64,000 nucleotides of DNA, from the NCBI RefSeq assembly GCF_001708965.1, contig NZ_LVJW01000003.1:1798001-1862000 (forward strand), in the 5' to 3' direction. Position 1 is the stretch's first letter, and each line of letters opens with the position of its first letter. Below the pieces are notes generated by a model. That model did no database searches, was not told the origin of the DNA, and worked only from the letters and a program-made list of their open reading frames with translations. Shown here piece by piece: positions 26,123 through 34,590 of the stretch. A program made the position numbers and the translations under genes. This stretch comes from Candidatus Thiodiazotropha endoloripes. GTDB lineage: Bacteria > Pseudomonadota > Gammaproteobacteria > Chromatiales > Chromatiaceae.

Positions 26123-26445
26123 TCGTTGCTGTATTGATCAGCGACAACAAATCATAAATCCAGGGAGTCGATGAACTAATCACTATTGGGGGTAGTTTCA
26201 ACAACATAGCTTGGTATTATTTCACTAGTGTTCACATATTTATCGTGTAGTATCAAGTACAAGGGTTTTGTGCTAAACCTACCCAATGAAAGGGTGAGAT
26301 CACAAAACGAAACAACCTGACCGACCGAGTTGGAGTCAGGCAACAATAACCAAAACATAAGTTAGACAGGTATGTTTACTTTATATATCAACTCAGTTTC
26401 AGGTTTGCAGAGGCATTATTGTGCTAACCCACGGGGGATGAAGGC
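26123..26445. other. Gap between the TssB-TssC fusion gene and tssA
   Basis: About 320 AT-rich bases with no frame. A weak hairpin (GTTGCTG/CAGCGAC, 26127-26148 region) follows the stop but has no T-run. The length suggests that tssA has its own promoter, though I could not pick one with confidence. Confidence 0.4.
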
Positions 26446-27474
26446 TTGACTGGTACACTCGATCTAGACCAACTTCTCAGTGTAGTATCTGATGATGAGC
26501 CAGCCGGTTCCGATTTAGAGTACGACCCCCTGTTTGGAGAGATGGAAAGAGCTGCTGAGGGTAAAGAGGAGCAGCAGTTCGGCGATACCATCATACCTGC
26601 CGAAGACCCGGATTGGCGGGAGCTGAAGAAAAAGTCGCTCGAAGTGGCGAGCAAGAGCCGTGATCTGCGAGCTGCCATTCATCTGACCCGGGCACTGATT
26701 CATACCGACGGCTTCAATGGCCTGGCCGATGGCCTGGCACTGGTCAAAGGCTATCTGGATGGGTACTGGGATTCAGTCCATCCCCAACTCGATCCGGATG
26801 ACGATAACGATCCAACATTGAGAATCAATACCCTGATCAATATCTGCGATCCCTTCGACTACCTGGCCGGCATTAATAAGATCCCCGTGGTCTCATCCAC
26901 TATCATGGGAAAATTCAGTTACAGGGATATACAGCTCGCCAGCGGTAATCTACAAACCTCTGAAGGCGATTCACAGGAGCTCTCTCTCGACCAGATCGAT
27001 GCGGCTTTCCGGGAGTCCAGCGATGAAGATAACCAACAGACGCTGGACCTGATCACTGCATCAGCAGAGACCGTGGTGGGTATCGAATCCCGCCTGAATG
27101 AACTGGTCGGAGTTGACCAGGCACCAAATCTCAGTGCCCTCGTTGAGCTGTTGAAGGAGATTGCCAATGAAGTGGCGCAGCGCTGCGGCCTGGAGAGTGC
27201 TTCTGAAGCATCCGAAACCGCAGCTGACGGTTCTGTAGCGGCAGCGCAGAACCAACCGGCCGCCCCAGGTACGATCAACAATCGCGATGACGTAATCAAG
27301 ACACTTGAGCGTATTACGCAATATTACGAGAAAAATGAACCATCCAGCCCGATCCCACTGCTACTCGACCGGGCGAAGCGGCTGGTAAAAATGGATTTTT
27401 ATGAAATTGTCCAGGACCTGGCACCAGGTGGTTCTTCCCATTTCGATTTCCTGTGGAAACAGGAAGATAGATAG
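26446..27474 (+). CDS. tssA: T6SS protein TssA (ImpA family)
   Basis: A 342-residue protein starting at TTG, with a GGGGG stretch 8 bases before it; no in-frame ATG is nearby and the resulting N-terminus (LDLDQLLSVVSDDEPAGSDLEYDPLFGEME) is the classical ImpA_N start. The ImpA_N helical domain continues to about residue 150 (DWRELKKKSLEVASKSRDLRAAIHLTRAL). The C-terminal region from about 285 (RDDVIKTLERITQYYEKNEPSSPIPLLLDRAKRLV) is the short-class C-terminal domain found in TssA1 of Pseudomonas-like systems. TssA docks on the baseplate and guides tube and sheath assembly. tssB follows after 80 bases. Confidence 0.93.
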   Translation: MTGTLDLDQLLSVVSDDEPAGSDLEYDPLFGEMERAAEGKEEQQFGDTIIPAEDPDWRELKKKSLEVASKSRDLRAAIHLTRALIHTDGFNGLADGLALVKGYLDGYWDSVHPQLDPDDDNDPTLRINTLINICDPFDYLAGINKIPVVSSTIMGKFSYRDIQLASGNLQTSEGDSQELSLDQIDAAFRESSDEDNQQTLDLITASAETVVGIESRLNELVGVDQAPNLSALVELLKEIANEVAQRCGLESASEASETAADGSVAAAQNQPAAPGTINNRDDVIKTLERITQYYEKNEPSSPIPLLLDRAKRLVKMDFYEIVQDLAPGGSSHFDFLWKQEDR

Positions 27475-27554
27475 ATTGATGATCCGGGCATAAGCCCCAA
27501 TTAGATAACAAACATACCGATTAAGGTACAGAGCACATTAAAGAGAGGTAGACC

Positions 27555-28085
27555 GTGGCAAAAGAGAGCAGCCAGAAGTTCGTAGCCCGAAACCGAGCCC
27601 CCAGGGTACAGATAGAGTATGACGTGGAGCTCTATGGTGCTGAAAAAGTGATTCAGTTGCCCTTTATCATGGGCGTTATGGCAGACCTCTCGGGAAAACC
27701 CGAAGAGGCGCTACCCCCCGTCGCTGATCGCAAGATGCTGGAAATCGATGTGGACAACTTCGATGAGCGACTCAAAGCCATGAAACCCCGTACCGCGTTC
27801 AGGGTGCCCAACACACTGACCGGAGAGGGCAACATCAGTGTCGATATCACCTTTGAAAGTATGGATGACTTTTCACCGGCTGCGGTCGCCAAAAAGGTCG
27901 GTGCACTACGCCAACTGCTGGATGCACGTACTCAACTGGCCAACCTGCTGACCTATATGGATGGCAAGGCCGGTGCGGAAGAGCTGATTACCAAAGCTTT
28001 GAACGATCCAACCCTGCTTCAGTCCCTGGCATCTTCTCCCAACGCAGACGATGCATCATCTGAAGATTCAACCGGCGAGGAGTAA
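27555..28085 (+). CDS. tssB: T6SS contractile sheath small subunit TssB (VipA)
   Basis: A 176-residue protein preceded by AGAGAGG; GTG start. It has the standard TssB order: RAPRVQIEYDVELYGAEK, LPFIMGVMADLSGKP, FVDNFDERLKAMKPRTAF-type segment, VDITFESMDDFSPAAVAKKV and LRQLLDARTQLANLLTYMDGK. It interlocks with TssC to form the cytoplasmic sheath that contracts to fire the Hcp tube. The stop is 3 bases before the tssC ATG, so the two are coupled. In systems carrying TagJ, the TssB N-terminal helix binds TagJ. Confidence 0.96.
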   Translation: MAKESSQKFVARNRAPRVQIEYDVELYGAEKVIQLPFIMGVMADLSGKPEEALPPVADRKMLEIDVDNFDERLKAMKPRTAFRVPNTLTGEGNISVDITFESMDDFSPAAVAKKVGALRQLLDARTQLANLLTYMDGKAGAEELITKALNDPTLLQSLASSPNADDASSEDSTGEE

Positions 28086-28088
28086 AAC

Positions 28089-29585
28089 ATGGCTGAAACA
28101 GATACCCAACAAACAGCGGGCGAAGCGGCAGAGAGTGTAGCACCGGATGAATTTTCTGCGCTGTTGCAACAAGAGTTCAAACCGAAAACCGAGCGCACCA
28201 AGGAAGCCGTTACCAGTGCGGTACAAACCCTTGCTGAGCAGGTCCTGAAAGAGTCCGGCACCATCTCGGATGATGCTGTTGAGACGATTGAAGGGATCAT
28301 TGCCGAAATCGACAAAAAGCTCACCGAGCAGGTCAACCTGATCCTCCATCATGAGGATTTTCAGCAACTCGAAGGCAGCTGGCGCGGCCTGCACCATCTG
28401 GTCAATAACACCGAGACCGATGAGATGCTGAAGATCAGGGTGATGAACATCTCGAAAAAAGAGCTGGGCAAAAACCTGAAAAAGTTCAAAGGTACAGCCT
28501 GGGACCAAAGCCCATTATTCAAAAAGGTCTATGAGGAAGAGTATGGTCAGTTTGGTGGTGAACCTTATGGTTGCCTGGTAGGAGACTACCATTTCGATCA
28601 TTCGCCACCGGATGTTGAGCTGCTCAATGGCATGGCACAAATTGCCGCATCTGCACATGCCCCGTTTATCGCTGGTGCAGCGCCTACAGTGATGCAGATG
28701 GATTCCTGGCAGGAACTGTCAAACCCAAGGGACCTGACCAAAATATTTCAGACACCGGAGTTCGCATCCTGGCGTTCTCTCAGAGAGTCCGACGACTCCC
28801 GTTACATCGGTCTGGCGATGCCGAGATTTCTCTCTCGCCTTCCCTATGGGGCCAAGACCGACCCGGTGGAAGAGTTCGACTTCGAAGAAGACACGGAAGG
28901 AGCAGATCACAACAAGTACACCTGGTCCAACTCAGCTTATGCCATGGCCGTCAATATCAACCGGGCCTTTAAGCTGTATGGTTGGACAACAAGAATCCGC
29001 GGTGTGGAGTCAGGCGGTGCCGTCGAAGGATTGCCGACTCACACGTTCCCCACCGATGACGGTGGTGTGGATATGAAATGTCCCACAGAGATCGCAATTT
29101 CCGATCGACGTGAGGCCGAATTGGCAAAAAATGGCTTCATGCCATTGTTGCACCGTAAGAATTCCGACTTTGCCGCCTTTATCGGCGCGCAATCACTACA
29201 AAAACCATCGGAATATGACGATCCTGACGCAACAGCCAATGCAAATTTAGCTGCCCGATTGCCCTATCTGTTCGCCAGTTGCCGCTTCGCACACTACTTG
29301 AAATGTATTGTGCGTGACAAGATAGGCTCATTCAAAGAGCGTGATGACATGGAAAAATGGCTAAACAAATGGATTATGAACTATGTCGAACCGAACCCGG
29401 CGACAGCTTCAGAAGAAGACAAAGCACGTAAACCGCTGGCAGCGGCTGAAGTGGTTGTCGCTGAAGTTGAGGGGAATCCAGGATATTACACTTCAAAGTT
29501 TTTCCTGCGGCCCCACTATCAATTGGAAGGTTTGACAGTCTCGTTACGTCTGGTCTCTAAGCTGCCATCCGAAAAAACAGCTTAG
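28089..29585 (+). CDS. tssC: T6SS contractile sheath large subunit TssC (VipB)
   Basis: A 498-residue protein of the usual length. Marks include ILHHEDFQQLEGSWRGLHHLV, GEPYGCLVGDYHFDHSPPDVELL, PRFLSRLPYGAKTDPVEEFDFEE, CPTEIAISDRREAELAKNGFMPLLHRKNSDFAAFIGAQS and the C-terminal sheath core (LPYLFASCRFAHYLKCIVRDKIGSF through FFLRPHYQLEGLTVSLRLVSKLP). It is the main sheath subunit and carries the C-terminal helices absent from the fusion protein encoded at 24731. hcp follows after 33 bases. Confidence 0.97.
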   Translation: MAETDTQQTAGEAAESVAPDEFSALLQQEFKPKTERTKEAVTSAVQTLAEQVLKESGTISDDAVETIEGIIAEIDKKLTEQVNLILHHEDFQQLEGSWRGLHHLVNNTETDEMLKIRVMNISKKELGKNLKKFKGTAWDQSPLFKKVYEEEYGQFGGEPYGCLVGDYHFDHSPPDVELLNGMAQIAASAHAPFIAGAAPTVMQMDSWQELSNPRDLTKIFQTPEFASWRSLRESDDSRYIGLAMPRFLSRLPYGAKTDPVEEFDFEEDTEGADHNKYTWSNSAYAMAVNINRAFKLYGWTTRIRGVESGGAVEGLPTHTFPTDDGGVDMKCPTEIAISDRREAELAKNGFMPLLHRKNSDFAAFIGAQSLQKPSEYDDPDATANANLAARLPYLFASCRFAHYLKCIVRDKIGSFKERDDMEKWLNKWIMNYVEPNPATASEEDKARKPLAAAEVVVAEVEGNPGYYTSKFFLRPHYQLEGLTVSLRLVSKLPSEKTA

Positions 29586-29618
29586 GTCCAAAAATCTCAC
29601 TTATTGGAGGAATAAATC

Positions 29619-30104
29619 ATGGCAGTTGATATGTTTATGAAGATTGATGGCATCGATGGCGAAAGTACCGATGACCAACACAAAGGCTGGATTGAACTGG
29701 TTAGTATCAGTCACGGCGTGACACAACCGACATCCGGTGCCAGCGGCACGGGTGGTCGTACTGGTGGACGAGCCGATTTCGAACCGTTTACCGCAATGAA
29801 GGAGATCGATAAAGGCACACCCGATCTGAACATCAAGTGTGCCAAGGGTGAGCACATTCCGAAGATTGAAGTCCATCTTTGCGAAGCCGCCGGAGACAAG
29901 CATATTTTCATGAAATACACCATGGAAAACATCATCGTTCAGGCGGTCATGCCCACCTGCAGTAAAGGTGACATCAAGCCTATTGAAACCGTAAGCTTCG
30001 CCTATGGCAAAATCAAATGGGAGTACACAGAACTGGGGCAAGACGGTAAACCTGGTGGTTCTACTGACAGAACCTGGAACTTGGAAACCAACAAGCAGGA
30101 TTGA
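29619..30104 (+). CDS. hcp: T6SS tube protein Hcp (TssD)
   Basis: A 161-residue protein with a strong ribosome site (TTGGAGGAA before ATG). It begins MAVDMFMKIDGIDGES and contains ISHGVTQPTSG, FTAMKEIDKGTPDL, and SFAYGKIKWEYTEL near the end, all standard for Hcp. Hexameric rings stack into the inner tube, carry small effectors and are found in culture fluid of active systems. A terminator hairpin follows, which would keep hcp expression above that of the downstream genes. Confidence 0.97.
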   Translation: MAVDMFMKIDGIDGESTDDQHKGWIELVSISHGVTQPTSGASGTGGRTGGRADFEPFTAMKEIDKGTPDLNIKCAKGEHIPKIEVHLCEAAGDKHIFMKYTMENIIVQAVMPTCSKGDIKPIETVSFAYGKIKWEYTELGQDGKPGGSTDRTWNLETNKQD

Positions 30105-30131
30105 TTCTTGCGCAGGACAATGCTTCAACAC

Positions 30132-30166
30132 ACCCATCTCTCATGCACGATGAGAGATGGGTTTTG
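30132..30166 (+). terminator. Hairpin terminator/attenuator after hcp
   Basis: The arms CCCATCTCTCAT and ATGAGAGATGGG pair over 12 bases with a 5-base loop, then TTTT. It lies 28 bases after the hcp stop, inside the operon, so partial readthrough is expected; tagJ begins about 195 bases later. Confidence 0.8.
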
Positions 30167-30361
30167 AATGCAGAATCTCTGACTTTAATCGGTATTTTCG
30201 CGGTAAATATAGGTTTTGCTGCGCAGATCCAGATCAGACACTGGAGACATTCAATTTCAGTAACATCGAACTGATCCGCTCTACATTGATCTGCAGGCAA
30301 CCGTAGTTTTTTCTTAAAGATATTACAGATTGCCTCAAAACACAGAGAAGACAAAAACACC

Positions 30362-31174
30362 ATGACGGGCGCACAAGAACTATTACAACAAGGTCAACTA
30401 GACCAGGCATTGGAAACACTACAGCAGTCGATACGCAACGCACCATCCGATACCAAACTGCGAGTCTTCCTGTTTCAGTTGCTCTGCGTGATGGGTGCCT
30501 GGGAACGGGCACTGAGTCAGCTGCAGGTTGCCGGTGACATGGATTCGCTGAATCTACCCATGGCCCAGACCTATCGCGAAGCAATTCGCTGCGAACTGTT
30601 CCGACAGGAAGTCTTCAGTGGTGACAAGTCGCCACTGATTTTCGGTGATCCCCCGGAATGGACGGCGTTTCTGGTTGAAGCTCTGAAACATTCCGGTAAA
30701 GGGGAATACAGTCAAGCTGAAAGTCTGCGCAACCAGGCGTTCGAGCTGGCGCCAGCCACGCCGGGTAACATCGATGGGCAGGCATTCGAATGGATCGCCG
30801 ATGCGGACTCACGCCTCGGTCCTATGATCGAAGCCATCGTCAACGGTCGCTACTACTGGATCCCGATGCAGCGACTGAAAAAAGTAACGATGGAGGCACC
30901 AGAGGATCTGCGTGACATGGTCTGGACACCAGCCCAACTGACCTTTGAAAATGAAGGTGAAGCCGTGGCGCTGATCCCAAGCCGTTATCCAGGTACCGAG
31001 AATGCCTCGGAACCGGCACTTAAGCTTTCTCACAAAACAGAGTGGCAGACACCGGCTGAAGGTGTCTACCTTGGACTTGGCCAACGGATGCTGGCCACCG
31101 ACCAGGATGATTACCCCTTGCTCAATGTCAGGGAGATAGAGTTCCAATCCGCAACGGACAGCGAAACTGAATGA
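30362..31174 (+). CDS. tagJ: T6SS accessory protein TagJ (ImpE/SciE/HsiE family)
   Basis: A 270-residue protein with N-terminal TPR-like helices (AQELLQQGQLDQALETLQQSIRNAPSDTKLRVFLFQLLCVMGAWERAL) and the ImpE core FEWIADADSRLGPMIEAIVNGRYYWIPMQRL, then DLVW-type and LIPSRYPG segments. TagJ binds the TssB N-terminus and influences sheath handling by ClpV. Its presence between hcp and tssE places this cluster with the HSI-1-like T6SS subtype. The 257-base space after hcp contains the terminator. Confidence 0.92.
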   Translation: MTGAQELLQQGQLDQALETLQQSIRNAPSDTKLRVFLFQLLCVMGAWERALSQLQVAGDMDSLNLPMAQTYREAIRCELFRQEVFSGDKSPLIFGDPPEWTAFLVEALKHSGKGEYSQAESLRNQAFELAPATPGNIDGQAFEWIADADSRLGPMIEAIVNGRYYWIPMQRLKKVTMEAPEDLRDMVWTPAQLTFENEGEAVALIPSRYPGTENASEPALKLSHKTEWQTPAEGVYLGLGQRMLATDQDDYPLLNVREIEFQSATDSETE

Positions 31175-31200
31175 GTCAATGAGGCGGAGATACCACTCAG

Positions 31201-31713
31201 TTGAAGGCCAGTAACCAACAACAGTTGCAACCATCCCTGCTTGACCGGTTAATCGATGATGAACCCGGCAAGACCAAAGAGTCCCAGGATAAGCGGGTCA
31301 TCTCCATGCGCCGTCTGCGCCAATCCGTATTACGCGACCTGGCCTGGCTGATGAACACCACCAACCTGGAAACCACCGAGGAGTTGGAGGCTTACCCGGA
31401 AGTCAGTCATTCGGTCCTCAACTATGGCTTGGCAGAGCTATCCGGGCATCTGGTTTCCGGTCTGGATTTAACCAGACTGGAGAGGATGGTGCGTCAGGCA
31501 GTTCAGGATTTCGAGCCGCGCATTCTGCCCAATTCAGTCAAAGTGCGTTCGGTCCGGGATGCCAGTAAGGAGAGCCATAATCAATTGATGTTTGAGATCG
31601 AAGGACAACTCTGGGCTGTACCCACTCCGACACACTTGTTGATCAAAACCCAGATAGATCTCGAAGAGGGTGGCGTTACCCTTGCTGACGCCTTCAGCAC
31701 AGGCATGGAGTAA
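31201..31713 (+). CDS. tssE: T6SS baseplate protein TssE (gp25-like)
   Basis: A 170-residue protein opened by TTG, with AGGCGGAG about 11 bases before; no in-frame ATG gives a full N-terminus. It carries the family features PSLLDRLIDDEP, RRLRQSVLRDLAWLMNT, YPEVSHSVLNYGL, and the gp25 core QAVQDFEPRILPNSVKV...FEIEGQLWAVPTP. TssE forms the baseplate wedge with TssF, TssG and TssK and starts sheath polymerisation. It ends 4 bases before tssF. Confidence 0.93.
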   Translation: MKASNQQQLQPSLLDRLIDDEPGKTKESQDKRVISMRRLRQSVLRDLAWLMNTTNLETTEELEAYPEVSHSVLNYGLAELSGHLVSGLDLTRLERMVRQAVQDFEPRILPNSVKVRSVRDASKESHNQLMFEIEGQLWAVPTPTHLLIKTQIDLEEGGVTLADAFSTGME

Positions 31714-31717
31714 TCGG

Positions 31718-33586
31718 ATGGATCCTCGCCTGCTCAAATACTATAACCAGGAGCTGCAATTCATGCGTGAGATGGGCGCAGAGTTCGCCCAGGCCTATCC
31801 GAAAATAGCCAGTCGTCTCTCGCTCGATGAGTTTGAGTGTGCCGATCCCTATGTTGAACGTCTGCTGGAAGGTTTCAGTTTCCTGACTGCCAGAATTCAA
31901 CTGAAACTCGATGAAGAGTTTCCCCGTTTCACCCAACACCTGATGGAGCGGGTTTTCCCCCACTATCTCTGCCCCACTCCATCGATGATGGTGGTGCAGT
32001 TTCAGGTCGATATGCTGGAACCCTCACTGTGTGAAGGTTTTCTACTGCCCAGACACTCCACCATGCGCAGCCGGGTAGGCAAAGGCAGCCATACCGCCTG
32101 TATCTACCGTACCGCCCAGGATGTCACCCTTTGGCCGATCGAAATCCAGAGCGTCGACTATCTGCCAACACCAGCAGCCATCGCTTTGGCAGGTGTTGGA
32201 AGACAGAGCGGCGCCCGAGCGGCAATCCGTCTCAGACTCAAGACCTCCGGTGATATCCCCTTCAACCATCTTAATATTGATAAGTTACCAATCTTTTTTT
32301 CCGGTGGTGACAGCGGTATGCGTGCGTTTGAAGCCGTAGCCGGCCATACCATGAAGATTGTCGGCCGGGCGGTTGATTCGGATGAATACAGAACCACGAC
32401 CTCATCGCCGATCCGGATCATGGGCTTCGAGGAAAATGAATCCCTGCTGCCCCATGGCCTGCGTTCCTTTCAGGGTTACCGCTTTTTGTCTGAGTACTTC
32501 ACCCTGCCGGAACGTTTCATGTTTGTGGAGCTGAATGATCTGCAGTCTGTGATAAAAGGGTGTGACCAGCAGCAACTCGAGTTACTGCTTCTGCTGGATG
32601 AGAGCGATCCGGAGTTGGAGAGCAGTATCAGTGACGCCAACTTTTTACTCAACTGTACACCGGCGATCAATCTGTTTCCCAAACGGGCGGATAGAATTCA
32701 TCTCAACGAGAAAGCGGCGGAATACCACATTCTGCCCGACCGTACACGCCCGATGGACTATGAGGTCTATGAGATAGACAACGTGGTTGGATTTGGCACC
32801 AATACGGAGCAGCGTCAGACATTTCAGGCCTTCTATGCCAGTAATGATTTCATCGCCTCGGATCAACCTCGCGCCTACTACACCAACCGGCGGGAACCCC
32901 GCCTGCTCTCGTCCAAACAGCAGCGTGAAGGGGCTCGCTCCGGTTATATCGGCAGTGAAATCTACATCGCAATCGTGGATGCGGATGAAGCACCTTTTAA
33001 CACCGATCTCAGACAGCTTGCGGTAAGCACTCTGTGTACAAACCGTGATCTGCCAATGCATATCCCTTTGGGCCAGAGTGGATCCCCATTCACCCTGGAG
33101 AGCAGTACGCCGGTCAATCATATTCGCTGCATCGGATCGCCGACCAGACCGAAACCGACAACACCGCCGGGATCAATCAGCTGGCGCCTGATCAACCACC
33201 TTTCACTCAACTATCTCTCCCTGGCCAGTGAGGACCGGGAACAGAGTACAGCGGCACTGAAAGACTTTTTACAGCTCTATGCCGACACCAACGATCCTTC
33301 GATGCGCAAGCTGATCGAGGGGGTGATATCCATCGACTCCAAGCCGGTGAACCGACGCCTGCCGAGCCCTGGCCCGATCGCCTTCGGCCACGGTCTTGAG
33401 ATCACCCTGACACTCGATGATCAGGCATTCGAGGGTAGTGGTGCTTTTCTGTTCGGCGCTGTCATGGAGCAGTTTTTCCGAAAATACACTGCAATCAATT
33501 CATTTACCGAAACCGTAGTCGTCACACAACAGAGGGGAGAGATCAAACGATGGCCAGTAAGGCTGGGTCTGAGAAAAACCCTTTGA
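31718..33586 (+). CDS. tssF: T6SS baseplate protein TssF
   Basis: A 622-residue protein from ATG 31718; the frame is open further upstream into tssE, but MDPRLLKYYNQELQFMREMGAEFAQAYPKIASRL is the standard TssF start. Other marks are DPYVERLLEGFSFLTARIQLKLDEEFPRFTQHLMERVFPHYLCPTPSM, GFEENESLLP, SFQGYRFLSEYFTLPERFMFVEL and the C-terminal FLFGAVMEQFFRKYTAINSFTETVV. It makes up the baseplate wedge with TssG. Its last 37 bases overlap tssG. Confidence 0.96.
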   Translation: MDPRLLKYYNQELQFMREMGAEFAQAYPKIASRLSLDEFECADPYVERLLEGFSFLTARIQLKLDEEFPRFTQHLMERVFPHYLCPTPSMMVVQFQVDMLEPSLCEGFLLPRHSTMRSRVGKGSHTACIYRTAQDVTLWPIEIQSVDYLPTPAAIALAGVGRQSGARAAIRLRLKTSGDIPFNHLNIDKLPIFFSGGDSGMRAFEAVAGHTMKIVGRAVDSDEYRTTTSSPIRIMGFEENESLLPHGLRSFQGYRFLSEYFTLPERFMFVELNDLQSVIKGCDQQQLELLLLLDESDPELESSISDANFLLNCTPAINLFPKRADRIHLNEKAAEYHILPDRTRPMDYEVYEIDNVVGFGTNTEQRQTFQAFYASNDFIASDQPRAYYTNRREPRLLSSKQQREGARSGYIGSEIYIAIVDADEAPFNTDLRQLAVSTLCTNRDLPMHIPLGQSGSPFTLESSTPVNHIRCIGSPTRPKPTTPPGSISWRLINHLSLNYLSLASEDREQSTAALKDFLQLYADTNDPSMRKLIEGVISIDSKPVNRRLPSPGPIAFGHGLEITLTLDDQAFEGSGAFLFGAVMEQFFRKYTAINSFTETVVVTQQRGEIKRWPVRLGLRKTL

Positions 33587-34590
33587 GTCTGTTTGACAGA
33601 CTGCAACAGGCACCCTATCGCTTCGATTTCTATCAAGCCATGAGACGCCTGGAGTGCGCCTATCCGGATGAACCCCGTTTGGCACACTCCAGACATGCCA
33701 AACGGGATAAAATCCGCCTTGGTCAGGACCCAACCATGGCCTTTCAACCCTCTACCCTCAACTCATTTCGACAGGGTAAAGGGAGCCTGCCACCCCGCCT
33801 GGGGGTCTATTTTTTCGGCCTGTTCGGCCCCAACGGTCCACTGCCTCTGCATTTGACAGAATTCGTCCATGACCGTCTGCACAACGAGCATGATCCGACC
33901 CAGGTTGCCTTTCTCGATCATTTTCATCACCGCCTGCTGAGCCTGTTCTATCGAGTCTGGGCAGACTGTCAACCCACCGTCAGTTTTGATCGTCCTGAGA
34001 ATGACCGGTTCGGCGACTATCTGGGATCGATGGTCGGTATCGGCTCACCCCATCTCAGAGAGCGGGATGCGATGCCGGATCTTGCGAAACTCCACTATGC
34101 CGGCCGTTTCGCCAGTCACCCCCGCAATGCTGAAGGTCTGGAAGCGGTGTTGCAGGATTTCTTCCAGCTACCGGTGCGCATCGATGAGTTCATCGGCGCC
34201 TGGATCGACCTGCCCGAGAACAGCCGCTGTCGATTGGGTGATTCCCTGGAGATCAGCATGCTTGGCACGAATATCATCCTGGGTGACCGGGTCTGGCAGG
34301 CACAGCAGAAATTCCGCATCGTACTGGGCGCCTTGAGCTTCAAGGATTACCAACGGATGTTACCCGGCGGAGAGAGCCTGAAACGGCTGATCTCCGTGGT
34401 AAAAAACTATATTGGTGATGAACAGGATTGGGAGTTGAACCTGATTCTTGAACAGCCAGAGGTACCACAACTCTGTCTCAACGGCGCAAGTCGTCTCGGC
34501 TGGACCAGCTGGCTAGCACAACAACCACTGGGGCGGGATGGTGATGACCTGTTCCTACAACCCCTTGAACTTAGAGGTCTTCCCTCATGA
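33550..34590 (+). CDS. tssG: T6SS baseplate protein TssG
   Basis: A 346-residue protein whose start lies inside the end of tssF. It shows the TssG pattern: FDRLQQAPYRFDFYQAMRRLECAYPDEPRLAHSRHAKRDKIRLGQDPTMAFQPSTL, then FGLFGPNGPLPLHLTEFVHDR, HRLLSLFYRVWAD and a C-terminal LGDRVW...FRIVLGALSFKDYQRMLPGG. It is a baseplate wedge component that contacts TssK. The stop overlaps the clpV ATG (ATGA). Confidence 0.95.
   Translation: MASKAGSEKNPLSLFDRLQQAPYRFDFYQAMRRLECAYPDEPRLAHSRHAKRDKIRLGQDPTMAFQPSTLNSFRQGKGSLPPRLGVYFFGLFGPNGPLPLHLTEFVHDRLHNEHDPTQVAFLDHFHHRLLSLFYRVWADCQPTVSFDRPENDRFGDYLGSMVGIGSPHLRERDAMPDLAKLHYAGRFASHPRNAEGLEAVLQDFFQLPVRIDEFIGAWIDLPENSRCRLGDSLEISMLGTNIILGDRVWQAQQKFRIVLGALSFKDYQRMLPGGESLKRLISVVKNYIGDEQDWELNLILEQPEVPQLCLNGASRLGWTSWLAQQPLGRDGDDLFLQPLELRGLPS

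Noticed and set aside
31670-31717. N-terminal extension of tssF into tssE
   Set aside because: The standard TssF start is at 31718.
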